Notes: a model not told the origin generated them from the sequence alone. A stretch of DNA of 64,000 nt from Tropicimonas sp. IMCC34043 (GCF_003390845.1 NZ_QMEK01000010.1:1-64000); one strand, 5' to 3'. Positions 55,110-64,000 are shown, numbered from the stretch's first letter. A program made the numbers and translations.

Positions 55110-57376
55110 GCGACGTGCAGATCGCCATTGCCGGCAACCCCAATTGTGGCAAGACCACGCTGTTCAACGCCCTGACCGGCAGCCGCCAGCTGGTCGGCAA
55201 CTGGCCCGGCGTGACGGTCGAGAAGAAGGTCGGACACTTTACTCATGCCGGGGCGGCGATCGAACTTGTGGACCTGCCCGGCGTCTATTCGCTGTCGGTT
55301 GCGGGCGGGGCGACCTCGCTCGACGAACGGCTGGCGCGCGACTTCATCCTGTCGAACAAACCCGATCTGATCGTCGACATCATCGACGCCTCGAACATCG
55401 AACGGAACCTCTATCTCACCGTCCAGTTGCTCGAGATGGGCGTGCCGATGCTGGTGGCGCTGAACATGATGGACGTGGCACGCGCTCATGGCGTCACCGT
55501 CGACGCCGCGGCGCTGTCGGCGCGGCTTGGCTGCCCGGTGGTGCCGCTGGTTGCGGCCGAAGGGCAGGGGCTCGACCTCCTGAAGGACGAAATGCTGCGC
55601 GCGGCCCGCGCCCGGCACGTCCCGACCGCCAAGCTGCAGTTCGATGCGGCGGTCGAAAGCGTGATTGCCTCGCTCGAACCCTTCGTCGTCGCCTCGATCG
55701 AACATGCCGACCCGCGCTGGCTGGCGATCAAGCATCTGGAGGGCGACGAGCTGTGCCCGGTCATGACCGATCCCGCGGTCATCGTCGAGGCCGACCGCCT
55801 GCGCGACGCCCTCGAGCAAGCGACCGATATGGAGGCCGACACCGCCATCGCCTGTGGCCGCTATGATTTCGTCACCGAGATTGCGGGCGAGGCGGTGCGC
55901 CGCAACGCCGAGCTCAGCCGTACCCTGTCGGACCGGCTCGACAAGGTCGTTCTCAGCCGGATCTTCGGCATCCCGATCTTCCTGGCGGTCATGTACGGCC
56001 TTTTCACCGTCACGATCTCGCTTGGCGGGGCGTTCATCGATTTCTTCGACATTCTCGCCGGCGCGATTTTTGTCGACTGGCCGGCGGCGGCATTGCAGGC
56101 GGTCAGCGCACCCGCCTGGGCCACCACGCTGATCGCAGACGGGGTCGGCGGCGGCATCCAGACCGTGGCGACCTTCGTGCCCATCGTGGGCCTGCTGTTC
56201 CTGTTTCTCTCGGCGCTGGAGGATTCGGGATACATGGCGCGCGCGGCCTTCGTGATGGACCGCTTCATGCGGATGGTCGGGCTGCCCGGAAAGGCATTCG
56301 TGCCGCTGATCGTCGGTTTCGGCTGTAACGTGCCGGCAATCATGGCGGCACGCACGCTCGACAACCCCCGCGACCGTACGCTGACGGTGATGATGGCGCC
56401 GTTCATGTCCTGCGGCGCGCGGCTGGCGGTCTTTGCCCTGTTCGCCGCCGCCTTCTTCCCGACCGGCGGTCAGAACCTTGTCTTCGCGCTCTATATCCTT
56501 GGTATCCTTGCGGCGGTTGGCACCGGGCTGCTGCTGAAATCGACCCTGCTGCGGGGCGAAAGCTCGCCCTTCGTGATGGAACTGCCGGCCTATCACCTGC
56601 CGCGGCTGCGCGCGGTCGGGATGCGCGCCTGGGACCGGTTGAGAGCCTTCATCCTCGGCGCCGGCAAGATCATCGTCGTCATGGTGGTGGCGCTCAGCTT
56701 CCTCAATTCATGGGGCACCGACGGGAGCTTCGGCAACGAGGACACCGACGCCTCCGTCCTGTCCGAGATCGGCCGCACGATGATGCCCGCCTTCGCGCCC
56801 ATGGGCCTGCAGGAAGACAACTGGCCCGCCGCGGTCGGGCTGTTCACCGGGATTCTCGCCAAGGAAGCGGTCGTCGGCACGCTGAACACGCTTTATTCGG
56901 GGATGGGCGACACCGCGGCCGAGGAGGGCCCCAGCTTTGCCCCGTTCGCAGCCATCGGCGAGGCTCTGGCCTCGGTGCGCGACAACCTTGCGGCGCTGGC
57001 AAGCGGCGGGGCGACCGCCACCGCCGAGATGCCGGGCAGCTATGGCACCATGGCGGCACTGTTCGACGGGCAGGCAGGGGCCTTTGCCTATCTGCTGATG
57101 ATCCTGCTCTATACCCCCTGCGTTGCGGCGCTTGGCGCCATGGCGCGGGAATCGGGCTGGCAATGGGCCGCTTTCGCGGCAAGCTGGACCATGCTGCTCG
57201 GCTATGGTTCGGCCGTCATCTTCTATCAGGCGGCGACCGTGACCCGCCATCCGCTCGGCTCGCTCGAATGGATCGTGGCAGTTCTGCTGGTCTTCTGCGC
57301 GGTGTTCGCAGCGCTTCGGCTGCGTGGACCGCGGTTCGCGACCGGCAGGCAGCACCGGCCGGTGGTGGCAGAGTAG
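55106..57376 (+). CDS. feoB: Ferrous iron transport protein FeoB
   Basis: A 756-residue FeoB. The cytoplasmic G domain has G1 GNPNCGKTT (10-18), G3 DLPG (56-59) and G4 NMMD (120-123). A GDI-like helical region (about 170-270) and two Gate-domain halves with about 10 membrane helices follow, including VGFGCNVPAIMAART and the Cys-containing MAPFMSCGARL. It imports Fe(II) across the inner membrane. It is preceded by two feoA genes and followed by feoC in one operon behind an iron box. Confidence 0.95.
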   Translation: MSDVQIAIAGNPNCGKTTLFNALTGSRQLVGNWPGVTVEKKVGHFTHAGAAIELVDLPGVYSLSVAGGATSLDERLARDFILSNKPDLIVDIIDASNIERNLYLTVQLLEMGVPMLVALNMMDVARAHGVTVDAAALSARLGCPVVPLVAAEGQGLDLLKDEMLRAARARHVPTAKLQFDAAVESVIASLEPFVVASIEHADPRWLAIKHLEGDELCPVMTDPAVIVEADRLRDALEQATDMEADTAIACGRYDFVTEIAGEAVRRNAELSRTLSDRLDKVVLSRIFGIPIFLAVMYGLFTVTISLGGAFIDFFDILAGAIFVDWPAAALQAVSAPAWATTLIADGVGGGIQTVATFVPIVGLLFLFLSALEDSGYMARAAFVMDRFMRMVGLPGKAFVPLIVGFGCNVPAIMAARTLDNPRDRTLTVMMAPFMSCGARLAVFALFAAAFFPTGGQNLVFALYILGILAAVGTGLLLKSTLLRGESSPFVMELPAYHLPRLRAVGMRAWDRLRAFILGAGKIIVVMVVALSFLNSWGTDGSFGNEDTDASVLSEIGRTMMPAFAPMGLQEDNWPAAVGLFTGILAKEAVVGTLNTLYSGMGDTAAEEGPSFAPFAAIGEALASVRDNLAALASGGATATAEMPGSYGTMAALFDGQAGAFAYLLMILLYTPCVAALGAMARESGWQWAAFAASWTMLLGYGSAVIFYQAATVTRHPLGSLEWIVAVLLVFCAVFAALRLRGPRFATGRQHRPVVAE

Positions 57377-57387
57377 GGGGGCAGATC

Positions 57388-57702
57388 ATGTTGATGGAAC
57401 TCCGCGCCTATCTGAAAGAACACGGCTCGGCCAGTCTGAGCGATCTTTCCAACCGTTTCCGACTGCCGCCCGAAGCGATCGAGGGCATGCTCGACCACTG
57501 GGTCCGCAAGGGCCGCGTGGCGCGCAAGAACCTTGCATGCGTCTGCCCGGGCTGCGCGAGCAGCGGCGGCTGCGCCGGCTGCCCGACCTCCGGCGGAAGC
57601 TGCTGTGGCGGCGGCATCAGCGCGGCCGCTTTCGAGATCTATGAGTGGCTCGAAACGCCCGTCACCCAGAAAAGCCTTGGATCCGAGGGGCGCGCAGCCT
57701 AA
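57388..57702 (+). CDS. feoC: FeoC-like winged-helix protein with Cys-rich insert
   Basis: A 104-residue FeoC. The winged-helix part is MLMELRAYLKEHGSASLSDLSNRFRLPPEAIEGMLDHWVRKGRVARK. It is followed by a Gly/Ser-rich cysteine segment with seven Cys in about 24 residues (CVCPGC, CAGC and a CC pair), where E. coli-type FeoC has four. A C-terminal helix (AAFEIYEWLE) closes it. FeoC tunes FeoB activity or stability and can bind an Fe-S cluster. ATG 57388 lies 11 bp after feoB. Confidence 0.85.
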   Translation: MLMELRAYLKEHGSASLSDLSNRFRLPPEAIEGMLDHWVRKGRVARKNLACVCPGCASSGGCAGCPTSGGSCCGGGISAAAFEIYEWLETPVTQKSLGSEGRAA

Positions 57703-57743
57703 ACGCAGGGCCAGGAAGCGGCTCCAGCGAACGGACGGACAGG

Positions 57744-59633
57744 TTGAGGGACTTTCACGAAGCACCCCACGCCATCTACGGCGTGGAGAAATGGGGCAAG
57801 GGCCTCATCGTCGTCACCGAAGAGGGCGAAATCGGGCTGCGAAACCCGCTTGCTCCCGCGGCGCCGGCGGTCAGCCTGCCCGGGATCCTGCGCGATCTCG
57901 AGCTGCGCGGCATCCGCGCGCCCATGCTGCTGCGGGTCAGTTCCTATCTGGAAAACGAGATCCGCCACATCAACGAAAGCTTCGCCGAGGCGATCGCACG
58001 GGTCGGCTATCGCGCGCCCTATCGCGGTGTCTTCCCGATCAAGGTCAACCAGCAGGCGCAGGTGATCGACCGGATCGTCGAATTCGGCCGCCCCTTCAGC
58101 CATGGGCTCGAGGCGGGATCGAAACCCGAACTGGTGATCGCGCTCGCCCACCAGCTTGCCCGCGAGGCGCTGATCGTCTGCAACGGCGTCAAGGACGTCG
58201 AATTCATGCGCCTTGCCGTGCTGTCGCAAAAGCTCGGCTTCAACACCTTCATCGTGCTCGAAAGCCCGAAAGAGGTCGATACCGTCCTCGAGGTCTATGA
58301 GGAAACCGGGATCGCGCCGCTGCTGGGGGTCCGCGTCAAGCTGACCAACCAGATCAGCGGCAAGTGGGAGGAAAGCTCGGGCGACCGTTCGACCTTTGGC
58401 ATGAACACCGACCAGTTGGTGGCGGTCGTCGACCGGCTGCGGGACGCCGGGCTGCTGCATTGCCTGAAGCTGCAGCATTCGCATCTGGGCAGCCAGGTGC
58501 CCGACGTCAACGACGTCCGCCGCGCCGTGGGCGAGGCCTGCCGCTATTTCACCGAACTGACCCGCGAGGGCGCGCCGCTCGGCTTTCTCGATCTCGGCGG
58601 CGGGCTTGGCGTCGATTACACCGGCGAAAAGAAGGCGGTCGACAATTCGATCAACTATACGGTCGAGGAATACTGCGCCAACGTGGTCGAAACCGTGGCC
58701 TATGCCATGGACGAGGCCGGGCTCGACCATCCGGCGCTGATCACCGAAAGCGGCCGGGCGGTGGTTGCGACCTCCTCGATGCTGATCTTCAACGTGCTTG
58801 AATCGACGCTTTACGACGCGCCGGATTCGCCCGCCCCCCGGGCCGACGACCATCACTTCGTCACCGACCTCGCCGCCGTCCATGGTTATCTCACCGCAGA
58901 CCGGCTGCAGGAATGCTGGAACGACGCCAGCTTCTATCGCCGCGAACTGCGCTCGCTGTTTCACCGCGGCACCGTCGATCTGCGCCAGATGGCGCGGGCC
59001 GAGCGGATCTATCTGTCGCTGATGGCACGCATCAAGGCGCTGGTCGATCTCAGCGAGGGCGACAGCGGGGTCGAAGAGCAGCTTGAACAGCTCGCCGACA
59101 TCTATCACTGCAACTTCTCGCTGTTCCAGTCGCTGCCCGATGTCTGGGCCATCGACCAGTTGCACCCGATCGCGCCGCTGCAGATGCTGGACCAGCCGCC
59201 GACACGGCGCGCGATCCTGTCCGACATCACCTGCGACAGCGACGGAAAGGTCGACAAGTTCATCCTCGCCGACGGCGTCTCGCCCTCGCTGCCGGTCCAT
59301 GACCTGCCCGAAGACACGCCCTATTACCTCGGCGTCTTCTTCGTCGGTGCCTATCAGGAGACGCTCGGCGATCTGCACAACCTGTTTGGCGATACCAATG
59401 CGGTGACCATCGACCTGCGCCCCGACGGCGGCTTCGATCTGCTGCACGAACAGGAAGGCGACACGATCTCCGAGGTGCTGTCCTATGTCGAATACGACCC
59501 GAACGACTGCATCGCGGCCTTCCGCAAGCTGACCGACCAGGCCATCTCGGACGGAACGCTGCAGGCCGCGGACCGCAAGACGATCCTCGACGCCTATCGC
59601 GCGTCGATCAACGGATACACCTATTACGAATGA
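57744..59633 (+). CDS. speA: Biosynthetic arginine decarboxylase
   Basis: A 629-residue SpeA. It converts arginine to agmatine and CO2 with PLP. PLP Lys is in YRGVFPIKVNQQ. Other family motifs are GLEAGSKPELVIAL, LGVRVKLTNQISGKWEESSGDRSTFGMN, LGGGLGVDYTGEKK and DSISC-type region LSDITCDSDGKVDKFI. The start is uncertain: TTG 57744 gives a family-typical N-terminus a few residues before HAIYGVEKWGKG, while the only upstream start (GTG 57645) would overlap feoC by 58 nt. No ATG is in frame between them. It is first of the spermidine gene cluster. Confidence 0.9.
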   Translation: MRDFHEAPHAIYGVEKWGKGLIVVTEEGEIGLRNPLAPAAPAVSLPGILRDLELRGIRAPMLLRVSSYLENEIRHINESFAEAIARVGYRAPYRGVFPIKVNQQAQVIDRIVEFGRPFSHGLEAGSKPELVIALAHQLAREALIVCNGVKDVEFMRLAVLSQKLGFNTFIVLESPKEVDTVLEVYEETGIAPLLGVRVKLTNQISGKWEESSGDRSTFGMNTDQLVAVVDRLRDAGLLHCLKLQHSHLGSQVPDVNDVRRAVGEACRYFTELTREGAPLGFLDLGGGLGVDYTGEKKAVDNSINYTVEEYCANVVETVAYAMDEAGLDHPALITESGRAVVATSSMLIFNVLESTLYDAPDSPAPRADDHHFVTDLAAVHGYLTADRLQECWNDASFYRRELRSLFHRGTVDLRQMARAERIYLSLMARIKALVDLSEGDSGVEEQLEQLADIYHCNFSLFQSLPDVWAIDQLHPIAPLQMLDQPPTRRAILSDITCDSDGKVDKFILADGVSPSLPVHDLPEDTPYYLGVFFVGAYQETLGDLHNLFGDTNAVTIDLRPDGGFDLLHEQEGDTISEVLSYVEYDPNDCIAAFRKLTDQAISDGTLQAADRKTILDAYRASINGYTYYE

Positions 59634-59656
59634 CCCCATCGAGAGGAGAACTTCCC

Positions 59657-60868
59657 ATGGGCAAGGTTCTGGTTGTCGGCGCCGGCGGCGTCGCTCATGC
59701 GGCTGTCCACAAGATCGCGATGAACCCCGATATCTTCACCGAGATCACGCTGGCCAGCCGGACGGTCGCGAAATGCCATGCGATCGCGAAAAGCGTCAAG
59801 GAGCGTTTCGGGGTCGAGATCGCGACCGTCGAGCTTGACGCGATGGACGTGGTGCAGACCGTCGATCTGATCCGCGAGACCGGCGCCGAATTGCTGGTCA
59901 ACCTGGCGCTGCCCTATCAGGATCTGCGGCTGATGGATGCCTGCCTGGAAGCCGGCTGCAACTATCTCGATACCGCGAATTACGAACCCGAGGACGAGGC
60001 CAAGTTCGAATACCACTGGCAATGGGCCTATCAGGAACGGTTCGAGGAACAGGGCCTGACCGCCATCCTCGGCTCGGGCTTCGATCCGGGCGTGACCTCG
60101 GTCTTTGCCACCTGGCTGAAAAAGCACAAGCTCGACACGATCCGCCAGATCGACATCCTTGACGCCAACGGCGGCCAGAACGATCAGGCCTTCGCGACCA
60201 ATTTCAACCCCGAGATCAACCTGCGCGAAGTGCTGGCCGAGGCGCGGCACTGGGAAAACGGCGCCTGGCAGCCGACGCCGCCTATGACCCGCAAGGTCGA
60301 ATTCGACTTCCCCGGCATCGGGCCGAAGAACATGTACCTGATGTATCACGAGGAACTCGAAAGCCTCTCGACCCACTTCCCCGAGATCGAGCGTGCCCGC
60401 TTCTGGATGACCTTCGGCGATGCCTATATCACCCATGCGAAGGTTCTCGAAAACGTCGGCATGACCCGGATCGACCCGGTGATGCACCAGGGGGTCGAGA
60501 TCATTCCGATCCAGTTCCTGAAAACCCTGCTGCCCGATCCCGGCGATCTGGCCGGGGAAACCAAGGGCAAGGCCTGTATCGGCGACATCGCGACAGGCGA
60601 GGCCAAGGACGGTTCGGGCGAAAAGACCTTCTACATCTACAATATCTGCGATCACGAGGAATGCTTCCGCGAGGTCGGCTCGCAGGCCGTGTCCTACACC
60701 ACCGGCGTGCCGGCGATGATCGGCGCGGCCCAGGTGCTGAAAGGCATCTGGAACAGCCCCGGCGTCTGGAACATGGAACAGCTCGACCCCGACGATTTCA
60801 TGGACATGCTCAACGCCCAGGGCCTGCCCTGGCAGGTCGAGGAACTCGACGGACCGGTCGCCTTCTAG
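59657..60868 (+). CDS. Carboxy(nor)spermidine dehydrogenase/synthase
   Basis: A 403-residue saccharopine dehydrogenase-family enzyme. The Rossmann motif GKVLVVGAGGVAHAAVHKIA begins at residue 2. Family segments NLALPYQDLRLMDACLEAGCNYLDTANYE, ILGSGFDPGVTSVFATWLKK, YITHAKVLENVGM and VSYTTGVPAMIGAA are present. It reduces the Schiff base of putrescine (or diaminopropane) and aspartate semialdehyde to carboxyspermidine. The next gene encodes the matching decarboxylase. ATG 59657 follows GAGAGGAG. Confidence 0.9.
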   Translation: MGKVLVVGAGGVAHAAVHKIAMNPDIFTEITLASRTVAKCHAIAKSVKERFGVEIATVELDAMDVVQTVDLIRETGAELLVNLALPYQDLRLMDACLEAGCNYLDTANYEPEDEAKFEYHWQWAYQERFEEQGLTAILGSGFDPGVTSVFATWLKKHKLDTIRQIDILDANGGQNDQAFATNFNPEINLREVLAEARHWENGAWQPTPPMTRKVEFDFPGIGPKNMYLMYHEELESLSTHFPEIERARFWMTFGDAYITHAKVLENVGMTRIDPVMHQGVEIIPIQFLKTLLPDPGDLAGETKGKACIGDIATGEAKDGSGEKTFYIYNICDHEECFREVGSQAVSYTTGVPAMIGAAQVLKGIWNSPGVWNMEQLDPDDFMDMLNAQGLPWQVEELDGPVAF

Positions 60869-60912
60869 CGCCGCCAGCACGACGCAGACGGGCCGGGGAC
60901 AGCGTCTCCGGT

Positions 60913-60976
60913 CTTCTTCTTCTGTTCAAAAATATCCCGGGGGGCGCGCCAGCGGCGCGCGGGGGCAGCGCCCCCT
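60913..60976. repeat. Short double-hairpin repeat typical of Rhodobacteraceae genomes
   Basis: A T-rich lead (TCTTCTTCTGTTC), then AAAAATATCCC, then two stem-loops: GCGCGCC-AGC-GGCGCGC (60944-60960) and GGGGGC-AGC-GCCCCC (60961-60975). I recognise this AAAAATATCCCGGGGG...GCAGCGCCCCC arrangement as a dispersed element of Rhodobacteraceae. It is the only copy in the window, in the 138-bp gap between the dehydrogenase and nspC. It may end or attenuate transcription. Confidence 0.55.
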
Positions 60977-61006
60977 CCGAGCCCCGAAAATGCACCGGAG
61001 GCCCCC

Positions 61007-62176
61007 ATGGCCGAGCTGATGACCACAAGGGCCGGCGACGCAGGCGCCTTCCGGGCCTTCGATCTCTCCCGCGTCCCCAGCCCCTGCTTTGTCGTCGACG
61101 AGGTCGCGGTCGCGCGCAACCTCAGGATCCTGTCCGAGGTCGCCGACCGCTCCGGCGCCCATATCCTCGCGGCGCTCAAGGCATTTTCCATGTTTGCCCT
61201 CGCCCCGCTGGTCGCGCGCCACCTCGCGGGCACCTGCGCCAGCGGCATCTTCGAGGCCCGGCTCGGCCGCGAGGAATATGGCGGCGAGGTCGCGACCTTC
61301 TCTGCCGGCTACAAGGCGCAGGACATGGACGAGATCCTGCGCCTGTCCGATCACGTCATCTTCAATTCCCCTGCCCAGCTCGCCCGTTTCGGGGCAAAGG
61401 CCCGCGCCGCAGGCGTTTCGGTCGGTCTGCGCATCAACCCCGGTCATTCCGAGGGCGAGATCCCGAGATACGACCCCTGCGCGCCCTGCTCGCGGCTTGG
61501 CACGCCGGTCGACCAGCTTGACCCCGGCATCGTCGCGGCGGTCGACGGGCTGCACATGCACACGCTCTGCGAACAGGGCTTTGCCCCGCTGGCCCGGACC
61601 TGGGCCGCGGTCGAAGACCGCCTCGCGCCCTATCTTCCCGGCCTCAAATGGCTCAACTTCGGCGGCGGCCACCATATCACCCGCCCCGATTACGATCGTG
61701 CCGGGCTGGTGGCCTTCCTCAACCGGATCCGCGCCAGCCACGGGGTCGAGGTCTATCTCGAACCGGGCGAGGCGATCGCGCTCGACGCCGGGATCCTGGT
61801 GGGCGAGGTCCTCGATCTGCCCCTCAACGGCATGGCCCTTGCCATCACCGACATCTCGGCCACCTGCCACATGCCCGACGTGATCGAAGCGCCCTATCGC
61901 CCGGCGCTGCTGGGCGAGGCCGAGGCGGGCCACAGCTATCGCCTCGGCGGTCCCTCCTGCCTCGCCGGCGATGTGATCGGCGACTACACCTGGGACCGGC
62001 CGCTGCAGGTCGGCCAGCGCTTTGCCTTCCTCGATCAGGCGCATTATTCGATGGTCAAGACCAACACGTTCAACGGCGTACCGCTGCCGGCGATTGCAAT
62101 CTGGAACAGCGACACCGACGCGCTCCGCATTGTCCGCCAGTTCGGCTACGCTGACTTCAAGCACCGACTTTCATGA
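61007..62176 (+). CDS. nspC: Carboxynorspermidine/carboxyspermidine decarboxylase
   Basis: A 389-residue PLP enzyme of the alanine-racemase fold. PLP Lys is in ILAALKAFSMFALAPLV. Other motifs are GTCASGIFEARLGREEYGGEVATFSAGYK, LRINPGHSEGEIPRYDPCAPCSRLG, VDGLHMHTLCEQGF, LNFGGGHHI, LEPGEAIALDAGILVGEV and GPSCLAGDVIGDY. It decarboxylates carboxyspermidine to spermidine. It completes the route from agmatinase-derived putrescine. ATG 61007 is used; a second ATG at 61019 is possible. Confidence 0.92.
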   Translation: MAELMTTRAGDAGAFRAFDLSRVPSPCFVVDEVAVARNLRILSEVADRSGAHILAALKAFSMFALAPLVARHLAGTCASGIFEARLGREEYGGEVATFSAGYKAQDMDEILRLSDHVIFNSPAQLARFGAKARAAGVSVGLRINPGHSEGEIPRYDPCAPCSRLGTPVDQLDPGIVAAVDGLHMHTLCEQGFAPLARTWAAVEDRLAPYLPGLKWLNFGGGHHITRPDYDRAGLVAFLNRIRASHGVEVYLEPGEAIALDAGILVGEVLDLPLNGMALAITDISATCHMPDVIEAPYRPALLGEAEAGHSYRLGGPSCLAGDVIGDYTWDRPLQVGQRFAFLDQAHYSMVKTNTFNGVPLPAIAIWNSDTDALRIVRQFGYADFKHRLS

Positions 62177-62186
62177 GGGTCCGGCC

Positions 62187-63032
62187 ATGACCATTTTCCT
62201 CGACAGCGAACTGACAAGGGCCGAACGCGGCACGGGTGCGCGGTTTCGGGTGATCCCCGTGCCGCTCGAGCGCACCGTTTCCTACGGCGTCGGCACCGCG
62301 ACCGGGCCCGAAGCGATCATCGCCGCCAGCAACGAGCTTGAGCGGATCTGCCTTGGCAAGGAGCCCTGCGCCATGGGCATCCTCACCGAACTGCCGGTCG
62401 AATGCGAAGGCCCGCTGCCCGAGATCATGGCGCGGATCGCCGCCCGCACCGGCGCCGCAATTTCCGACGGGAAAATCCCCGTGACGCTCGGCGGCGAGCA
62501 TTCGCTCAGCTATGGCGCCGTGATGGGCGTCGCCCGCGCGCTCGGCCGGCCGCTTGGCCTGATCCAGATCGACGCCCATGCCGATCTGCGCATCTCCTAT
62601 CATGGCGAGCCGCATTCCCACGCCTCGGTCATGCACCTGCTGACCGATCAGGGCATTCGTCTGGCCCAGTTCGGTGTCCGCGCGATCTGTCAGGAGGAAA
62701 TCGACAACCGCGCCGCCAAGGGCATTTTCTTCCGCGATGCCGAAGATCTGGTGACGGGCGGCGTCCATGCAGTCGATCTGCCCGAGGACTTCCCCCAGGA
62801 CGTCTATGTCAGCTTCGATGTCGACGGGCTCGACCCCGCCGTGATGCCCGCGACCGGCACGCCGGTACCGGGGGGGCTTGGCTATTATCAGGCGCTGCAT
62901 CTGGTCGAACACGCGCTGAAGGGGCGGCGCTGCGTCGGCTTCGACGTCGTGGAATTCGCGCCTGACGGCAAGCAGGCCTGGGATTTTACCGCAGCGCAGA
63001 TCGCCTATCGCCTGATGGCCGCCTGCCTCTGA
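62187..63032 (+). CDS. speB: Agmatinase
   Basis: A 281-residue arginase/agmatinase-fold enzyme. The Mn-binding motifs are TLGGEHSLSYG, IQIDAHADLRISYHGEPHSHAS and YVSFDVDGLDPAVMPATGTPVPGGL. It hydrolyses agmatine from SpeA to putrescine and urea. It lies 10 bp after nspC in the spermidine cluster. ATG 62187 is preferred over extensions into nspC. An arginase role is less likely because speA is in the same cluster. Confidence 0.9.
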   Translation: MTIFLDSELTRAERGTGARFRVIPVPLERTVSYGVGTATGPEAIIAASNELERICLGKEPCAMGILTELPVECEGPLPEIMARIAARTGAAISDGKIPVTLGGEHSLSYGAVMGVARALGRPLGLIQIDAHADLRISYHGEPHSHASVMHLLTDQGIRLAQFGVRAICQEEIDNRAAKGIFFRDAEDLVTGGVHAVDLPEDFPQDVYVSFDVDGLDPAVMPATGTPVPGGLGYYQALHLVEHALKGRRCVGFDVVEFAPDGKQAWDFTAAQIAYRLMAACL

Positions 63033-63108
63033 CGCACGGCACGACCCCCTTTTCCTTGTAGGGTACGAGGCGTATTCTTGATGGCGGACTGAAAGCGAGG
63101 AGCCCGCT

Positions 63109-63954
63109 ATGACCCACAAGGCGCTAACCCACGAGTCCGTTGCCGTCGTCACCGGCGGGGCCGCCGGCATCGGACTGGCGCTCGCCCGCGAATTTGCGCG
63201 GATGGGCATGGCCGTCGTGGTCGTCGACCGCGACGCCGACCAGCTTGAAGCAGCCACCAGCGACCTGCGTGCGGCCGGTGCCCGCGCCGTCATGGTCAGC
63301 AGCGCCGACGTGCGGGATTTCGAGGCGCTGACAGCGCTTGAGGGCGAAATTGTCGATGCGCTCGGCGGCACCGACATTCTGGTCAACAATGCCGGCATCC
63401 AGCCCGGCAGCGCCATTTTCGGCCCGGTCGCGAACTGGCAACAGGTCTTCGACGTCAACCTCTGGGGGCCGATCAACGGCGTCCGCGCCTTCGTGCCGGG
63501 GATGATAGACCGCGGCCGCGCCGGCATGGTGATCAACACCGGCTCGAAGCAGGGCATCACCACGCCGCCGGGCGATCCCGCCTATAACGTCGCCAAGGCA
63601 GGGCTCAAGGCCTATACCGAGGCGCTGGCCCACGAGTTGCGCAATACCGAAGGCGCCTACATCTCGGTGCATCTGCTGATCCCGGGCTTTGTCTTCACCG
63701 GGCTGACCCGAGGCACCCGCAAGGAAAAGCCCGCCGGCGCCTGGACCGCGGAACAGACCGCAGCCTTCGCGATCGAACGTCTGAACGCGGGCGATTTCTA
63801 TATCCTGTGCCCCGACAACGACGTGTCCCGGGCGCTCGATGAAAAGCGCATGGCCTGGGCCATGGGCGATATCATCGAGAACCGCCCGCCGCTGTCGCGC
63901 TGGCACCCCGAGTTTGCCGCAGCCTTCGCGGCCTATGTCGCCGAGACCTCCTGA
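63109..63954 (+). CDS. Short-chain dehydrogenase/reductase
   Basis: A 281-residue classical SDR. The cofactor motif TGGAAGIG is near residue 15, VVVDRD suggests NAD preference through the acidic residue after strand 2, ILVNNAG is present, and the catalytic Ser is in NTGSKQG followed by YNVAK. The substrate is unknown. It is 76 bp after speB in the same orientation with its own ribosome-binding site, so it need not belong to the spermidine operon. The last 46 bp of the window after it show nothing recognisable. Confidence 0.87.
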   Translation: MTHKALTHESVAVVTGGAAGIGLALAREFARMGMAVVVVDRDADQLEAATSDLRAAGARAVMVSSADVRDFEALTALEGEIVDALGGTDILVNNAGIQPGSAIFGPVANWQQVFDVNLWGPINGVRAFVPGMIDRGRAGMVINTGSKQGITTPPGDPAYNVAKAGLKAYTEALAHELRNTEGAYISVHLLIPGFVFTGLTRGTRKEKPAGAWTAEQTAAFAIERLNAGDFYILCPDNDVSRALDEKRMAWAMGDIIENRPPLSRWHPEFAAAFAAYVAETS

Positions 63955-64000
63955 TCCCGTGCCACGGCGGCCCGGACCCAAGGTCCGCGCCGTCGGGTCC

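Overview
This is high-GC DNA with dense operons, 1-4 nt gene overlaps and alphaproteobacterial gene content. A Rep_3-type initiator next to parAB, the carboxyspermidine route to spermidine, a feo operon behind a TGA-N9-TCA iron box, and a short repeat I know from Rhodobacteraceae all point to a member of that family (inference). The rep-parAB module at about 3.1-7.5 kb shows that the window lies on an independently partitioned replicon. The biosynthetic genes it also carries suggest a chromid or large plasmid rather than a small accessory plasmid.

Layout. 1-1011: 5' part of an outer-membrane porin gene, running off the left edge. 1243-2953: a divergent alpha/beta hydrolase coupled to an unknown protein. 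3101-7483: parB, parA, a repeat-rich origin region and rep, with three 15-bp parS-like palindromes. 7596-24295: an amino-sugar locus. nagB and an unusual RpiR-DeoR hybrid regulator are on the + strand. Two long minus-strand operons face them: cutC, oxidoreductase and sugar ABC transporter; then GH20 hexosaminidase, M81 peptidase, agaS-like SIS protein, ROK kinase, gatZ/kbaZ-like gene and nagA. Together they can import and hydrolyse GlcNAc/GalNAc saccharides and feed them to fructose-6-P or tagatose-6-P. 24296-31840: MacAB and, divergently, an RND pump pair. 31959-35277: a DUF1003 protein overlapping mprF.

35338-40884: a polyamine-type ABC transporter operon ending in a YtcJ-like amidohydrolase. 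41134-43659: an amidase and a divergent IclR regulator. 43710-54374: a peptide-scavenging locus with an M20 enzyme divergent from a Dpp/Opp-like transporter (SBP, two permeases, fused double ATPase), followed in the same operon by an M81 and two M20 metallohydrolases. 54504-57702: feoA-feoA-feoB-feoC. 57744-63032: arginine decarboxylase, carboxy(nor)spermidine dehydrogenase and decarboxylase, and agmatinase, a complete arginine-to-spermidine route apart from aspartate semialdehyde supply. 63109-63954: a short-chain dehydrogenase.

I saw no rRNA, tRNA, CRISPR array, insertion sequence or prophage gene. The most unusual items are the hybrid regulator, the parS-like triplet with the origin repeats, M81 enzymes in both an amino-sugar operon and a peptide operon, a CutC-family gene leading a sugar operon, and a FeoC with seven cysteines.
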